From JBEIFW01 sp046081125 (GTDB lineage Bacteria > Actinomycetota > Acidimicrobiia > Acidimicrobiales > Ilumatobacteraceae), in the NCBI GenBank assembly GCA_046081125.1, contig JBJTVH010000126.1, positions 1 to 20,847 of the forward strand: a DNA stretch of 20,847 nucleotides. Direction: 5' to 3'. This document shows positions 14,049 to 20,847 of this stretch, piece after piece. Positions within the stretch are counted from its first letter, which is position 1; each line of letters begins with the position of its first letter. The position numbers and the translations under genes are program-made. The notes under the pieces were generated by a model that searched no databases, had not been told where the DNA came from, and was given only the letters and a program-made list of their open reading frames with translations.

Positions 14049-14798
14049 GTGCGGCCACACCGCTCCCGACCCTTCCCCGTTCGGCTCGGCCACGCCGGCG
14101 CGATCGCCCTTGCGCTCGTGAGCGTCGCCTGCGCGTCCGCATCCGACACCGCCCCGGCACCCGAGCCCGCCTCGAGCTCGACCGGATCCGTCGTCACCTC
14201 GCCGAAGGCCTCGACCACGACCGGCGGGAGCCCGAGCACCGTCACGACGACCGTTGCCACGACCGGTTCCACCACCCCGGCGACCTCGGCCCCGGCGACG
14301 CCGGCGACCACCACAGCGACCCCCACCACGGCAGCGACCCCCACCACCAAGCCGCCGGCAACCACCCCGGCCCCGGTTACCACCAGCGAGCGCCCGCCGA
14401 CCACGACGGTCCCGCTGCCGCCACCGAGCTCGACGATCCCCCCGGTGCTCCCCGACACCAACGCGTACGGCTATCTCGTCGCCCTGCAGCCCGGACCGAT
14501 GGCACTGATCGACGTCGTCGAGCGGTACACGGGCGCTGCGGCTCGCACCGAGGCCGCTCGCGACGGGGTCACCCTGCCGACCGGGCAGGACTGGTACATC
14601 CGCAACATCGACGCCGAGCCGTCGCCGTTCCGGATCCTTCCCGGTGCACGCATCGTCGTGACCGAGTGTGCCGGGGCCTCCTGCCTCGAACAGGTCGTCG
14701 ACCTCGACCGTGTTCCCGTCGGCGGGCTGCGGCTCAGCCGGTTCGTCCCCTCCGGGGGCGGCGGCCTGCGTGAGCTCGCCGTCCCCGCCGACGGCTGA
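14049..14798 (+). CDS. Exported protein with Thr/Pro/Ser stalk and small C-terminal domain (possible lipoprotein)
   Basis: A 249-residue protein. Residues 1-28 form a basic then hydrophobic signal ending VSVACAS, where Cys28 could be lipidated although the lipobox is imperfect. Residues about 30-135 are almost only Thr, Pro, Ala and Ser, including an 18-bp repeat unit at 14314-14349. A conserved-looking domain of about 110 residues follows, with a Cys pair (ECAGASC) and segments PTGQDWYIRN and PFRILPGARIVV. I do not recognise the domain. GTG at 14049 is the start that includes the signal; the frame is open upstream, but that part is the antisense of cysD. No Shine-Dalgarno site is evident. 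A cell-wall-spanning surface protein is the likely arrangement. Confidence 0.65.
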   Translation: MRPHRSRPFPVRLGHAGAIALALVSVACASASDTAPAPEPASSSTGSVVTSPKASTTTGGSPSTVTTTVATTGSTTPATSAPATPATTTATPTTAATPTTKPPATTPAPVTTSERPPTTTVPLPPPSSTIPPVLPDTNAYGYLVALQPGPMALIDVVERYTGAAARTEAARDGVTLPTGQDWYIRNIDAEPSPFRILPGARIVVTECAGASCLEQVVDLDRVPVGGLRLSRFVPSGGGGLRELAVPADG

Positions 14799-14824
14799 CC
14801 CGGGCCGAGCCCGATCCCTACGAT
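14795..14824 (+). promoter_or_regulatory. Probable promoter of the HAD hydrolase gene (leaderless)
   Basis: CTGACC (14795-14800) resembles a -35 and TACGAT (14819-14824) a -10, separated by 18 bases. The -10 is followed by six bases and the ATG at 14831, so transcription would start at or next to the A of the ATG. Confidence 0.5.
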
Positions 14825-14830
14825 GCGTTG

Positions 14831-15490
14831 ATGGCCGGTCCCGACGCCGTGGTGTTCGACCTCGACGACACACTGCTCGACTGGACCGGGTCGATCCGGC
14901 GGACCGTCGGCGACGTTGCCGGCGACGACGTGGCCGACGCCCTACTCGCCTACGCCGACGCCGTGCTGCACGAGCGCCGCGACGGCGTGGCGGTGATCCG
15001 GCGCACCTGGGCCCTCCACGACGCCGCCGACCACCACTGGCCCGTCGCGCTGCCAGAGCTCGACGCCGCCGACCTTGCGCTCGTGCTGCGACGGTTCCGC
15101 GAGGAGCTGTGGGTCGGCTACTTCCCGGACGTGGTGCCCACGCTCGACACCCTCGTCGACCGGCACCGCCTCGCCGTGCTGTCCAACAACCGGCACCTCC
15201 CGGCCGAGGTCGAACGGCTGCGGCTGCGCGACTGGTTCGAGCACGCCGTGGTCGCCGAACGGCGAAAGCCGGACGCCGCAGCCTTCGAGCTGATCTGCGA
15301 GGTGCTCGGCACCCGACCCGGGCGCACCGTGTACGTCGGCGATTCGATCGCGTGCGACGCCGAGGGTGCGCACGCCGCCGGGCTGGTCAGCGTGTGGCTC
15401 GACCGGTACGGCGACGACTGGACACCGCCGCAGGGCGTCCACCGGATCGAGACGCTCGACGAACTGCCCTCGTTGCTCGCCGGGCTCTGA
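14831..15490 (+). CDS. HAD-superfamily phosphohydrolase
   Basis: A 219-residue protein with all four HAD motifs: DLDDTLLDW (10-18, nucleophile Asp10), the SNNR segment (motif II, near 118), KPD after ERR (motif III Lys, near 148) and VGDSIACD (near 169-176, motif IV). The helical cap inserted after motif I makes it a C1-type (haloacid dehalogenase/phosphatase) member. It would hydrolyse a small phosphate ester; the substrate cannot be told. Some polysaccharide loci use such enzymes to make sugar precursors, but nothing here shows this. It sits behind the stalked exported protein but has its own promoter-like sequence, and no Shine-Dalgarno site. Confidence 0.85.
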   Translation: MAGPDAVVFDLDDTLLDWTGSIRRTVGDVAGDDVADALLAYADAVLHERRDGVAVIRRTWALHDAADHHWPVALPELDAADLALVLRRFREELWVGYFPDVVPTLDTLVDRHRLAVLSNNRHLPAEVERLRLRDWFEHAVVAERRKPDAAAFELICEVLGTRPGRTVYVGDSIACDAEGAHAAGLVSVWLDRYGDDWTPPQGVHRIETLDELPSLLAGL

Positions 15491-15510
15491 CCGGCGCTCA
15501 GCGCTGCCGG
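15491..15510. terminator. Inverted repeat over the convergent HAD/nitroreductase stops
   Basis: CCGGC (15491-15495) and GCCGG (15506-15510) flank a ten-base loop that contains AGCGCT. It covers the 7-bp gap between the two stop codons. No U-tract. Confidence 0.3.
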
Positions 15511-16178
15511 TTGCCCCACCGTTGCCAGTGGGTGACGGCGGCCGCCGGCTTGCGCCGGGCCTGGCCGAACCGGCCGACGGGGCGGCCCATCGGGACGAGC
15601 GCTGCGATCTCGTAGCCGTCGGGGATGCCGAGCGCGGCGCGCACCTCCTCGGTACGGATGCGGATCACGGTCGTGAGCGCCGTACCGATCCCGAGCGCCC
15701 GAGCCGCGACGCAGAAGTTCTGCACCGCCGGATAGACCGAGGCGTACAGCGGCCCGATGTCGAGGAACCCCTCGTCGTCGCGCGCCCCCCACGGAATGAT
15801 CGGCAGGAGGAACAGCACCAGGGCCGGCGCCTCGTGGAGGTGGTCGGCGAGGTGCTGGGACGCCGCCCGGGTCCGCCGCCACGACGCTTCGTCCTCGGGA
15901 GACCGGAACGACGCCGGATCGCCCAGGGCCCGCTCGTAGCGCTCGTAGGACAACCGGTACAGCTCCCCGACGACCGCTTTGGGTTCGGGGTCGGTGAGCA
16001 CGAGGTACTGCTGCGGTTGCACGTTGCCGCCCGTCGGGGCCTGCTGGGCGACGGCGAGGCACTGACGGATCTCGTCGTCGGTCACCGGCTCGTCGGTGAA
16101 CCGACGCATCGCCCGGGTGGTCAACAGCGCATCGATCACCCCGAGGGGCGCGTCGGGTGCGGGGTCGGTCATCGTCAT
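15498..16178 (-). CDS. Nitroreductase-family FMN oxidoreductase
   Basis: A 226-residue protein with TTRAMRRFTDEPVTDDEI near the N-terminus and APTGGNVQPQQYLVL, the FMN-phosphate and flavin-binding blocks of the nitroreductase fold. GTALTTVIRI and the C-terminal GYEIAALVPMGRP are also typical. Members reduce nitro groups, quinones, enones or flavins with NAD(P)H; some act as desaturases. The ATG at 16178 overlaps the stop of the enoyl-CoA hydratase-like gene (ATGA). It is the last gene of the leftward operon. Confidence 0.9.
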   Translation of the reverse strand: MTMTDPAPDAPLGVIDALLTTRAMRRFTDEPVTDDEIRQCLAVAQQAPTGGNVQPQQYLVLTDPEPKAVVGELYRLSYERYERALGDPASFRSPEDEASWRRTRAASQHLADHLHEAPALVLFLLPIIPWGARDDEGFLDIGPLYASVYPAVQNFCVAARALGIGTALTTVIRIRTEEVRAALGIPDGYEIAALVPMGRPVGRFGQARRKPAAAVTHWQRWGNRQR

Positions 16179-16954
16179 CGTCCTTCGAACGTGGGTGGGC
16201 GTTTGGCGGCGATCGCGTCGATCGCTTCACGGTGATCCGCGGACAGGAACGTCATCAGCTCGAACGCCGTCGAGAGATCGAAGCTCTCGAGCAACGCCCG
16301 CTTCACCTGCTGGTTCACCGCCGCCTTCGTGTATTGCACGGCGAGCGGAGCGCCCGCCGCCAGCCGGCGGGCCCATGCCAGCGCCCGGGCCGGCAGGTCG
16401 GCCGCGGGCACCACCTCGTTCACCAACCCGAGCCGGTAGGCCTCGGCGGCGGGCACCGGATCGCCGGTGAGCAGGTACTGCTTGGCGATCGCCGGGCCGG
16501 CGAGCAACGGCCAGATCGCGGCGCCACCGTCGCCGGCGACGATTCCGACGCGCACGTGGGGATCGAGCACGGTCGCGGTGTCGGCCATGACGATCACGTC
16601 GCACAACAGCGCCACCGACGCGCCGAGGCCGACGGCGGGCCCGTTGAGCCCGCACACCACGGGGATCGGGACGTCGAGCAGGTCCCACACGAGCTGTTTG
16701 GCCTCACGGTGCAGCGCGGCGAGCCGTTCGACCGAGCGCAGCGTCGGGAACCAGTCGAAATCGCCACCCGCCGAGAACGCCCGCCCCGCACCGGTCAGCA
16801 GCACCGCCCGAGCCTCGGTCTCCTGGCGAAGGGTGCGCATCAGCTCGGCGAGATCGTGATGCAACGTCGCGTCGATCGCGTTCATCGGGCTGCGCGGGTG
16901 GTCGATCGTGGCGACGAGGACGTCGCCGTCGCGCTCGAGTCGGATGGTCTCCAC
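16175..16954 (-). CDS. Enoyl-CoA hydratase/isomerase (crotonase) family protein
   Basis: A 259-residue protein of normal crotonase length. FSAGGDFDWF (about 60-69) gives the oxyanion hole, and PVVCGLNGPAVGLGASVALLCDVIVM is the second oxyanion-hole region. At the catalytic positions GIVAGDGG carries an Asp where hydratases often have Glu144, and EAYRLGLVNEVV supplies a Glu near position 164. The chemistry may therefore be isomerase or another crotonase reaction rather than plain hydration. The GTG start at 16954 has no Shine-Dalgarno site but TACGGT lies eight bases upstream. The gene lies 45 bp after the luciferase-like gene and overlaps the nitroreductase gene. Confidence 0.88.
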   Translation of the reverse strand: METIRLERDGDVLVATIDHPRSPMNAIDATLHHDLAELMRTLRQETEARAVLLTGAGRAFSAGGDFDWFPTLRSVERLAALHREAKQLVWDLLDVPIPVVCGLNGPAVGLGASVALLCDVIVMADTATVLDPHVRVGIVAGDGGAAIWPLLAGPAIAKQYLLTGDPVPAAEAYRLGLVNEVVPAADLPARALAWARRLAAGAPLAVQYTKAAVNQQVKRALLESFDLSTAFELMTFLSADHREAIDAIAAKRPPTFEGR

Positions 16955-16962
16955 GGCGGCCG

Positions 16963-16968
16963 ACCGTA
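16963..16968 (-). promoter_or_regulatory. Possible internal -10 (TACGGT) before the crotonase-family gene
   Basis: On the minus strand TACGGT is followed by eight bases and the GTG at 16954. It could give a separate leaderless transcript for the last two genes. No -35 is visible in the G+C-rich stretch before it. Confidence 0.3.
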
Positions 16969-16999
16969 GCCCCGCAGGCCCGGGGCCGGGCCCGGCGGG

Positions 17000-17974
17000 T
17001 CAGCCCGGGGTGCCCACGCCGACCAGCGCAGCGACCGCGGCGAGCGTTCGGGCGCCATCGGGGTCCTCGGCGGTGGTGACCGCGAGCGCCAACTCGTCGA
17101 CCCCGGCGGCGCGGTACGCAGCGACCCGCAACGCGATCTCGGCGTGGGATCCGTGCAGGCCGACCGCGTCGGGCAACTCGTCGGGCAGGGCGGCGACGAG
17201 CTCGGGGAACGCCGCACCGGCGCGGGCCCGGGAGACGAGCTCACCGAAGCCGGCCTCCGCGAACATCTCGCCGTAGCCCGGCGCCGCCAGGTACATCGCG
17301 TACGCATTGGCGAGTTGCGCCCGGGTGGCCGGACCCGGATCGACGCACACCGACAACCAGGCCGCGAGCGTCGGGGTTGGCCGGTCGGCCCGGTGCGCGG
17401 CGTCGTCCAGGCGCTCGCGGATCACGGCGGCCGAGGCCGGGGTGACGGTGTTGACCACGACCCGGTCGGCCACCCGGCCGCCGAGCTCGACGGCCCGGGG
17501 GCCGTGGGCGGCGACCGTGAGCGACGTGGTCGGGGCCGGTAGGCGCAAGCGGTAGCCGCCCGGCCCGCGTGCGCCGGCGAGCAACGGGCGCAGGGCGTCG
17601 GCAGACTCGGCGAGCTGGACGGCAGGTCGGGCCCGGCTGCGCCGGTGCCAGTGCTCGACGACGACCGTCGAGGAGGTTCCGATCGCCAGGTGGGTGGGCC
17701 GACCCGTCAGTTCGGCGACCGAGGCCGTGCCCATCGCCATCGTCATCGCGCTGCGCACCGGGACCGCCAGCGGCCCGATCGTCAGCTCGATCCGTTCCGT
17801 CGCCAGGCCGATCGCGGTCGCCAGCGCGAACGCATCCCAGGTGGCCATCTCCCCGACCCACAGCTCGGGGTAGCCGAGGGCGTCGGCCGCCGCGGCGATC
17901 GCGAGGACTTCGCGCGGCGGGCGATCCTGCCAGAGGCCGAGCACGACCGACGCCGGGTTGCCGGGCGCGCTCAC
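17000..17974 (-). CDS. Luciferase-like (LLM) oxidoreductase, probably F420-dependent
   Basis: A 324-residue TIM-barrel protein. LGYPELWVGEM near residue 35, ATAIGLATERIELTIGPLAVPVRSAMTMAMGTASVAELTGRP and HLAIGTS are the classic blocks of the luciferase-like monooxygenase family. The actinobacterial branch mostly uses F420 rather than FMN, and the size fits. Likely activity is F420-dependent reduction or oxidation of an acyl-CoA or similar compound; the substrate is unknown. GTG at 17974 overlaps the upstream stop (GTGA), so it is coupled to the acyl-CoA dehydrogenase-fold gene. An upstream start at 18004 is less likely. Confidence 0.88.
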   Translation of the reverse strand: MSAPGNPASVVLGLWQDRPPREVLAIAAAADALGYPELWVGEMATWDAFALATAIGLATERIELTIGPLAVPVRSAMTMAMGTASVAELTGRPTHLAIGTSSTVVVEHWHRRSRARPAVQLAESADALRPLLAGARGPGGYRLRLPAPTTSLTVAAHGPRAVELGGRVADRVVVNTVTPASAAVIRERLDDAAHRADRPTPTLAAWLSVCVDPGPATRAQLANAYAMYLAAPGYGEMFAEAGFGELVSRARAGAAFPELVAALPDELPDAVGLHGSHAEIALRVAAYRAAGVDELALAVTTAEDPDGARTLAAVAALVGVGTPG

Positions 17975-19110
17975 AGCGTGGTCACGTCCACCTTGCGGTC
18001 CCACAGGACCTTGCCGACGGTTTCGAACATCCGGGGCGACACCATCAGGTGCTGCGACGCGGTGTGGACGTCACGCAAGCAGCGTTGCAGCGGGCTGGTG
18101 GCGTACACGGAGGTACCGCCGCCGAGTTCGTAGGCGGCGTCGACCGCCGCCACGGCGGCGCGCGCCGCATGGGCACAGGCCAGGCGGACCCGCGCCCGCT
18201 GCTCGGTCGACACCCGGTCGCCGGCCTGCGCGACCGCCCACGCCGTACCCACCTCGTGGGCCAGGAACGCACGGGCGGCGCCGAGGCCCGCCTCGGCCCG
18301 GGCGAAGCCGTCCTGGGCGACCGCGGAGTCGGCGACGGTCTTGGCGGAGAACAGCGGCCGCTTGCCGCCGGCGAGCGCGGTGATCTCGTCGAGGGCCCGG
18401 CGGGCGATGCCCAGCGCCGCCGAGGCGACCCCGGTGGCGAGCAGGTTGAAGTTCGGGAACCGGGCGAGCGCGCCGTCGATCGTCGGGCGCCCCACCCCGG
18501 GCTGCACCGTGTGATCGAACGGGACCACCACCGCGTCGACGGAGAAGTCGAGCGACCCGGTGCCCCGCAGGCCCGACGAGTACCAGGTGTCGTGGAACTC
18601 GACGGCGCGGGCGGGAAGGAAGCACAGATGGAACCCGCCGTCGTCGGTGAGGGCACCGCCGGTGACCCAATCGCAGTGCTGGGTGCCGCTCCCCCACTGC
18701 CACCGCCCGGTCACCGACCACCCCGCCTCGGTGCGCACGCCACGGCCGTTGGGGGCGTATGCCCCACCGGTGATCACCGCCGGGTCGGCGTAGATCGCCC
18801 GGGCGGTGTCGGGCGGCAGGAACATCGACATCGACGACGTGGTCGACGCGATCATCAGGCACCACCCGGCGGCACCGTCGGCGGCGGCGACGGTCTGGAT
18901 GATCTCCGACACCGTCAGCGGGTCGACCTCCGGGCCGCCGTACGCCGCAGGCACGCACAACCGGAACAGCCCGGCCGAGCGCAACGCCTCGACGACCGGC
19001 GGCGCCAGCCGCCGCCCCTGCTCGCTCGCATCGGCGTGCGCCTCGACGAGGGGCACGAGCTCGCGCGCCGCCGCCAGCAGCGCGCCCGGGTCGGTGAGGG
19101 TGGTCGCCAT
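17971..19110 (-). CDS. Acyl-CoA dehydrogenase-fold flavoprotein (possibly a group D flavin monooxygenase)
   Basis: A 379-residue protein with the acyl-CoA dehydrogenase layout: helical N-domain, middle beta-domain with GWSVTGRWQWGSG (about 129-141), and helical C-domain. The W-x-W-x-SG form of the middle domain and the C-terminal QRCLRDVHTASQH resemble HsaA/DszC-type two-component flavin monooxygenases more than classical dehydrogenases. The catalytic Glu of ordinary acyl-CoA dehydrogenases is not evident. Oxygenation of an aromatic or acyl substrate is possible, with a flavin reductase partner (perhaps the nitroreductase, inference). The ATG at 19110 lies nine bases after the GT4 stop, with TAGGGT six bases before it. 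Confidence 0.82.
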   Translation of the reverse strand: MATTLTDPGALLAAARELVPLVEAHADASEQGRRLAPPVVEALRSAGLFRLCVPAAYGGPEVDPLTVSEIIQTVAAADGAAGWCLMIASTTSSMSMFLPPDTARAIYADPAVITGGAYAPNGRGVRTEAGWSVTGRWQWGSGTQHCDWVTGGALTDDGGFHLCFLPARAVEFHDTWYSSGLRGTGSLDFSVDAVVVPFDHTVQPGVGRPTIDGALARFPNFNLLATGVASAALGIARRALDEITALAGGKRPLFSAKTVADSAVAQDGFARAEAGLGAARAFLAHEVGTAWAVAQAGDRVSTEQRARVRLACAHAARAAVAAVDAAYELGGGTSVYATSPLQRCLRDVHTASQHLMVSPRMFETVGKVLWDRKVDVTTL

Positions 19111-19116
19111 GTCCCA

Positions 19117-19122
19117 ACCCTA
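19117..19122 (-). promoter_or_regulatory. Possible -10 (TAGGGT) at the head of the flavoenzyme genes
   Basis: TAGGGT overlaps the TAG stop of the GT4 gene, and six bases later comes the ATG at 19110. The layout suits a leaderless start. No -35 is seen; read-through from the glycosyltransferase genes is equally possible. Confidence 0.35.
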
Positions 19123-20220
19123 CGGGCCGGCGGCCCGTTCGTAGGCGGCCACCTGGGCGGCGACGATCGAGCGGGCGTCGTGCGCGGCGAGTCGGGCCCG
19201 CCCCCGCTCAACCAGGGCAGCGGCCCGGGCCGGATCGGCCAGGACGGCGCCGAGCGCCTCGGTCCACGCGGTCACGTCGCCGGGCGGCACCAGCAGCCCG
19301 GCGTCGCCGACCACCTCCGGCAGGCACGTCGCCGCCGCGGCGACGACCGGCACCCCGGCCCGGAAGGCCTCGACGACGGGGATCCCGAACCCCTCGTACC
19401 GGCTGGGGACCGCCACGACCGCCGCCGAGGCGTACAGGCCGGCGAGCACACCGGCGGGGACACGCCCGGGTCGGTGCACCCGATGACGGACCCCGAGCCG
19501 GTCGGCCTCGGCCCACAGCGTCGCCTCGGCCGACCCCTCGCCGCCGGTGAGCACCAGGCCGACGTCGCCGGGCAGGCCGGCCAGCGCGCGCACCAGCGTG
19601 ACGTGGTCCTTGTGCGGGTAGGTGATCGCCGGGTAGAGCACGTAGCGGGCAGGCAGGCCGGGCCCGGGCGGCACCGGAACCGGCGGCCGCGCCGGTCCGA
19701 TCCAGCCGACGGGCACGACCACGACCCGGTCCGGGTCGGCACCGAGCCGTTCGATCACCCGCGCACGCACCTGCTCCGAGGGCGTGCACACGACGGCGGC
19801 ACGCCGCACGGCGGCCGGTAGCGCTCGGCGCAGGAAGGCCCGCTTGAGCGCCGAGAAGTGCTCGGGATGATCGAGCGGCTGCAGGTCGTGGATCGTGACG
19901 ACGGCCGGCACGGGGCCGCCGGGCACCGTGCCCCCGAGGTGGTGCACGACGTCGGGCCGGTCACGACGCAGGCGGGCCGCCAGCCAGGTGGTCTCGGCGG
20001 CCACCCGGACGGGCCGCAGGCGACCCGACACCGGCGCCGTGTGCACCACCCGACCGGTGACGAGCTCCGGGCGCGCGGACCCCAGCGCCGCCAGGGCGTA
20101 GAGCGACACCTCGACCGCCGGGGCGTGCGTCGCCAGGCCGTCGGCGAGCGCCGCCGCGTAGGACTCCGTGCCGCCCACCACCCCGGGGCGCAGGAACAGC
20201 ACGTTCCATGCGACCCGCAT
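19120..20220 (-). CDS. Family 4 (GT-B) glycosyltransferase
   Basis: A 366-residue retaining glycosyltransferase. The N-domain opens with MRVAWNVLFLRPGVVGGTESY (the GGTE loop at 16-19) and has VTIHDLQPLDHPEHF. The C-domain has ITYPHKDHVTLVRAL, then the sugar-nucleotide site PSRYEGFGIPVVEAF with the EX7E motif, and GVPVVAA. This matches mannosyl/rhamnosyl-type GT4 enzymes of cell-envelope glycans. ATG at 20220 shares one base with the stop of the preceding GT4 (TGATG), so the two are coupled. An upstream extension to 20511 is a shadow of that gene. Donor and acceptor are unknown. Confidence 0.92.
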   Translation of the reverse strand: MRVAWNVLFLRPGVVGGTESYAAALADGLATHAPAVEVSLYALAALGSARPELVTGRVVHTAPVSGRLRPVRVAAETTWLAARLRRDRPDVVHHLGGTVPGGPVPAVVTIHDLQPLDHPEHFSALKRAFLRRALPAAVRRAAVVCTPSEQVRARVIERLGADPDRVVVVPVGWIGPARPPVPVPPGPGLPARYVLYPAITYPHKDHVTLVRALAGLPGDVGLVLTGGEGSAEATLWAEADRLGVRHRVHRPGRVPAGVLAGLYASAAVVAVPSRYEGFGIPVVEAFRAGVPVVAAAATCLPEVVGDAGLLVPPGDVTAWTEALGAVLADPARAAALVERGRARLAAHDARSIVAAQVAAYERAAGP

Positions 20221-20847
20221 CAGCGGGCCCCGCCGAGCATCCGATAGATCCCTTCGGTCGCCCGGGCCGTTGCGTCCCACGTCATCGCTGCGGCCCGCGC
20301 CCGCCCTGCGACCGCCAACTGCTCTCCCTCGCCGAGCGCCTGGCGGATGCCCTCGGCGATCGAGTCCGGGCGGGCCGGATCGACGAGCACGGCGGCACCA
20401 CCCGCAGCCTCCTCGGTCGCAGTGCCGGCCGAGGTGACCACCGGTGTGCCCTGCGCCATCGCCTCGAGCACCGGCAGGCCGAAGCCTTCCCACCGGCTCG
20501 GCTGCACGCACACCGCTGCGCCGGCGACGAGCGCGTCCTTCTCGACGCCGGCGACGAACCCGACGCGCCGGACCCGCGGCCCGACCGGACCGAGGTCGGG
20601 CCCCCAGCCGGCGGGGCCGACGACCACGAGGTCGAGGTCGAGATCGCCGAGGGTGGCGAACGCCGCCAGCAGACCGTCGAGGTTCTTGCGCGGCTCGACG
20701 GTGCCGACGAACACGGCATACGGCCGGTCGAGTCGGTGCCGGCGGCGCGCCGTGGCGACCGCCTCGGCGGTCGCCGGCTCGGCCCCCACCCCGAGCGGCA
20801 CGTGGTGCAACCGTGCAGCGGCAAGACCGGCGGCCCGGGCGTCGTCG
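20220..20847 (-). CDS. Family 4 glycosyltransferase (C-terminal part, start beyond the right edge)
   Basis: The frame is open to the window edge and gives about 208 C-terminal residues. It shows GTVEPRKNLDGLLAAF (start of the C-domain), LVVVGPAGWG, and PSRWEGFGLPVLEAMAQGTPVVTS with the EX7E motif. These identify a GT-B, GT4-type retaining enzyme. The N-domain is outside the window. It is similar in type to the downstream gene at 19120-20220, and the pair could add successive sugars to one glycan. Confidence 0.9.
   Translation of the reverse strand, partial: DDARAAGLAAARLHHVPLGVGAEPATAEAVATARRRHRLDRPYAVFVGTVEPRKNLDGLLAAFATLGDLDLDLVVVGPAGWGPDLGPVGPRVRRVGFVAGVEKDALVAGAAVCVQPSRWEGFGLPVLEAMAQGTPVVTSAGTATEEAAGGAAVLVDPARPDSIAEGIRQALGEGEQLAVAGRARAAAMTWDATARATEGIYRMLGGAR

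Noticed and set aside
17569..19821. 750-codon plus-strand frame over the flavoenzyme genes
   Set aside because: Antisense of three clear genes on the minus strand; His/Arg/Gly-rich composition without domains.

Overview
The window is about 20.8 kb of very G+C-rich DNA with C- and G-ending codons, frequent GTG starts, short gene overlaps and several starts that look leaderless. Together with an F420-type (luciferase-like) oxidoreductase, this points to an actinomycete. The fibrinogen-like GGGW protein at the left edge and the general gene style would fit an Acidimicrobiia/Ilumatobacter-type bacterium, but no marker gene proves this. I see no rRNA, tRNA, CRISPR array, transposase or phage gene.

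Layout. (1) 1-1303, minus strand: the start of a secreted fibrinogen-like protein (cut by the left edge), preceded by a six-helix membrane protein whose start codon is problematic. (2) 1438-2037, plus: APS kinase CysC, behind a leader with repeated hairpins. (3) 2053-4727, minus: a Wzx-like flippase overlapping a surface metallophosphoesterase lipoprotein. (4) 4739-5959, plus: an aminoglycoside/choline-kinase-fold phosphotransferase with an internal 30-bp duplication. (5) 5996-6943, minus: a GT2 glycosyltransferase. (6) 7054-11757, plus: a tightly packed operon of a Wzz-like copolymerase with a degenerate kinase domain, an Alg14-like and an Alg13-like half-glycosyltransferase, a Wzy-like polymerase/ligase and a PAPS-type sulfotransferase. 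(7) 11773-13925, minus: cysD-cysN, the two ATP sulfurylase subunits. (8) 14049-15490, plus: a Thr/Pro-stalked exported protein and a HAD hydrolase. (9) 15498-20847, minus: two GT4 glycosyltransferases followed by an acyl-CoA dehydrogenase-fold flavoenzyme, a luciferase-like oxidoreductase, an enoyl-CoA hydratase-like protein and a nitroreductase.

How the genes fit together. The central 12-13 kb looks like a Wzx/Wzy-type extracellular polysaccharide locus: flippase, polymerase, chain-length protein and glycosyltransferases. It carries its own sulfate-activation set (CysD+CysN make APS, CysC makes PAPS) and a sulfotransferase inside the polymerase operon. No reductive sulfate assimilation gene (cysH, cysI) is present. 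The most economical reading is a sulfated cell-surface or secreted polysaccharide. This is the main candidate for a little-described system here. The right-hand flavoenzyme operon is co-oriented and tightly packed with two more glycosyltransferases; its substrate is unknown.

Regulatory structure. Convergent gene pairs are separated by only 7-36 bp, and each junction carries a G+C-rich inverted repeat. Several genes without a Shine-Dalgarno site have a TAnnnT hexamer ending 6-8 bases before the start codon, as in leaderless actinobacterial transcripts. A perfect 7+7 dyad lies just upstream of the copolymerase operon.
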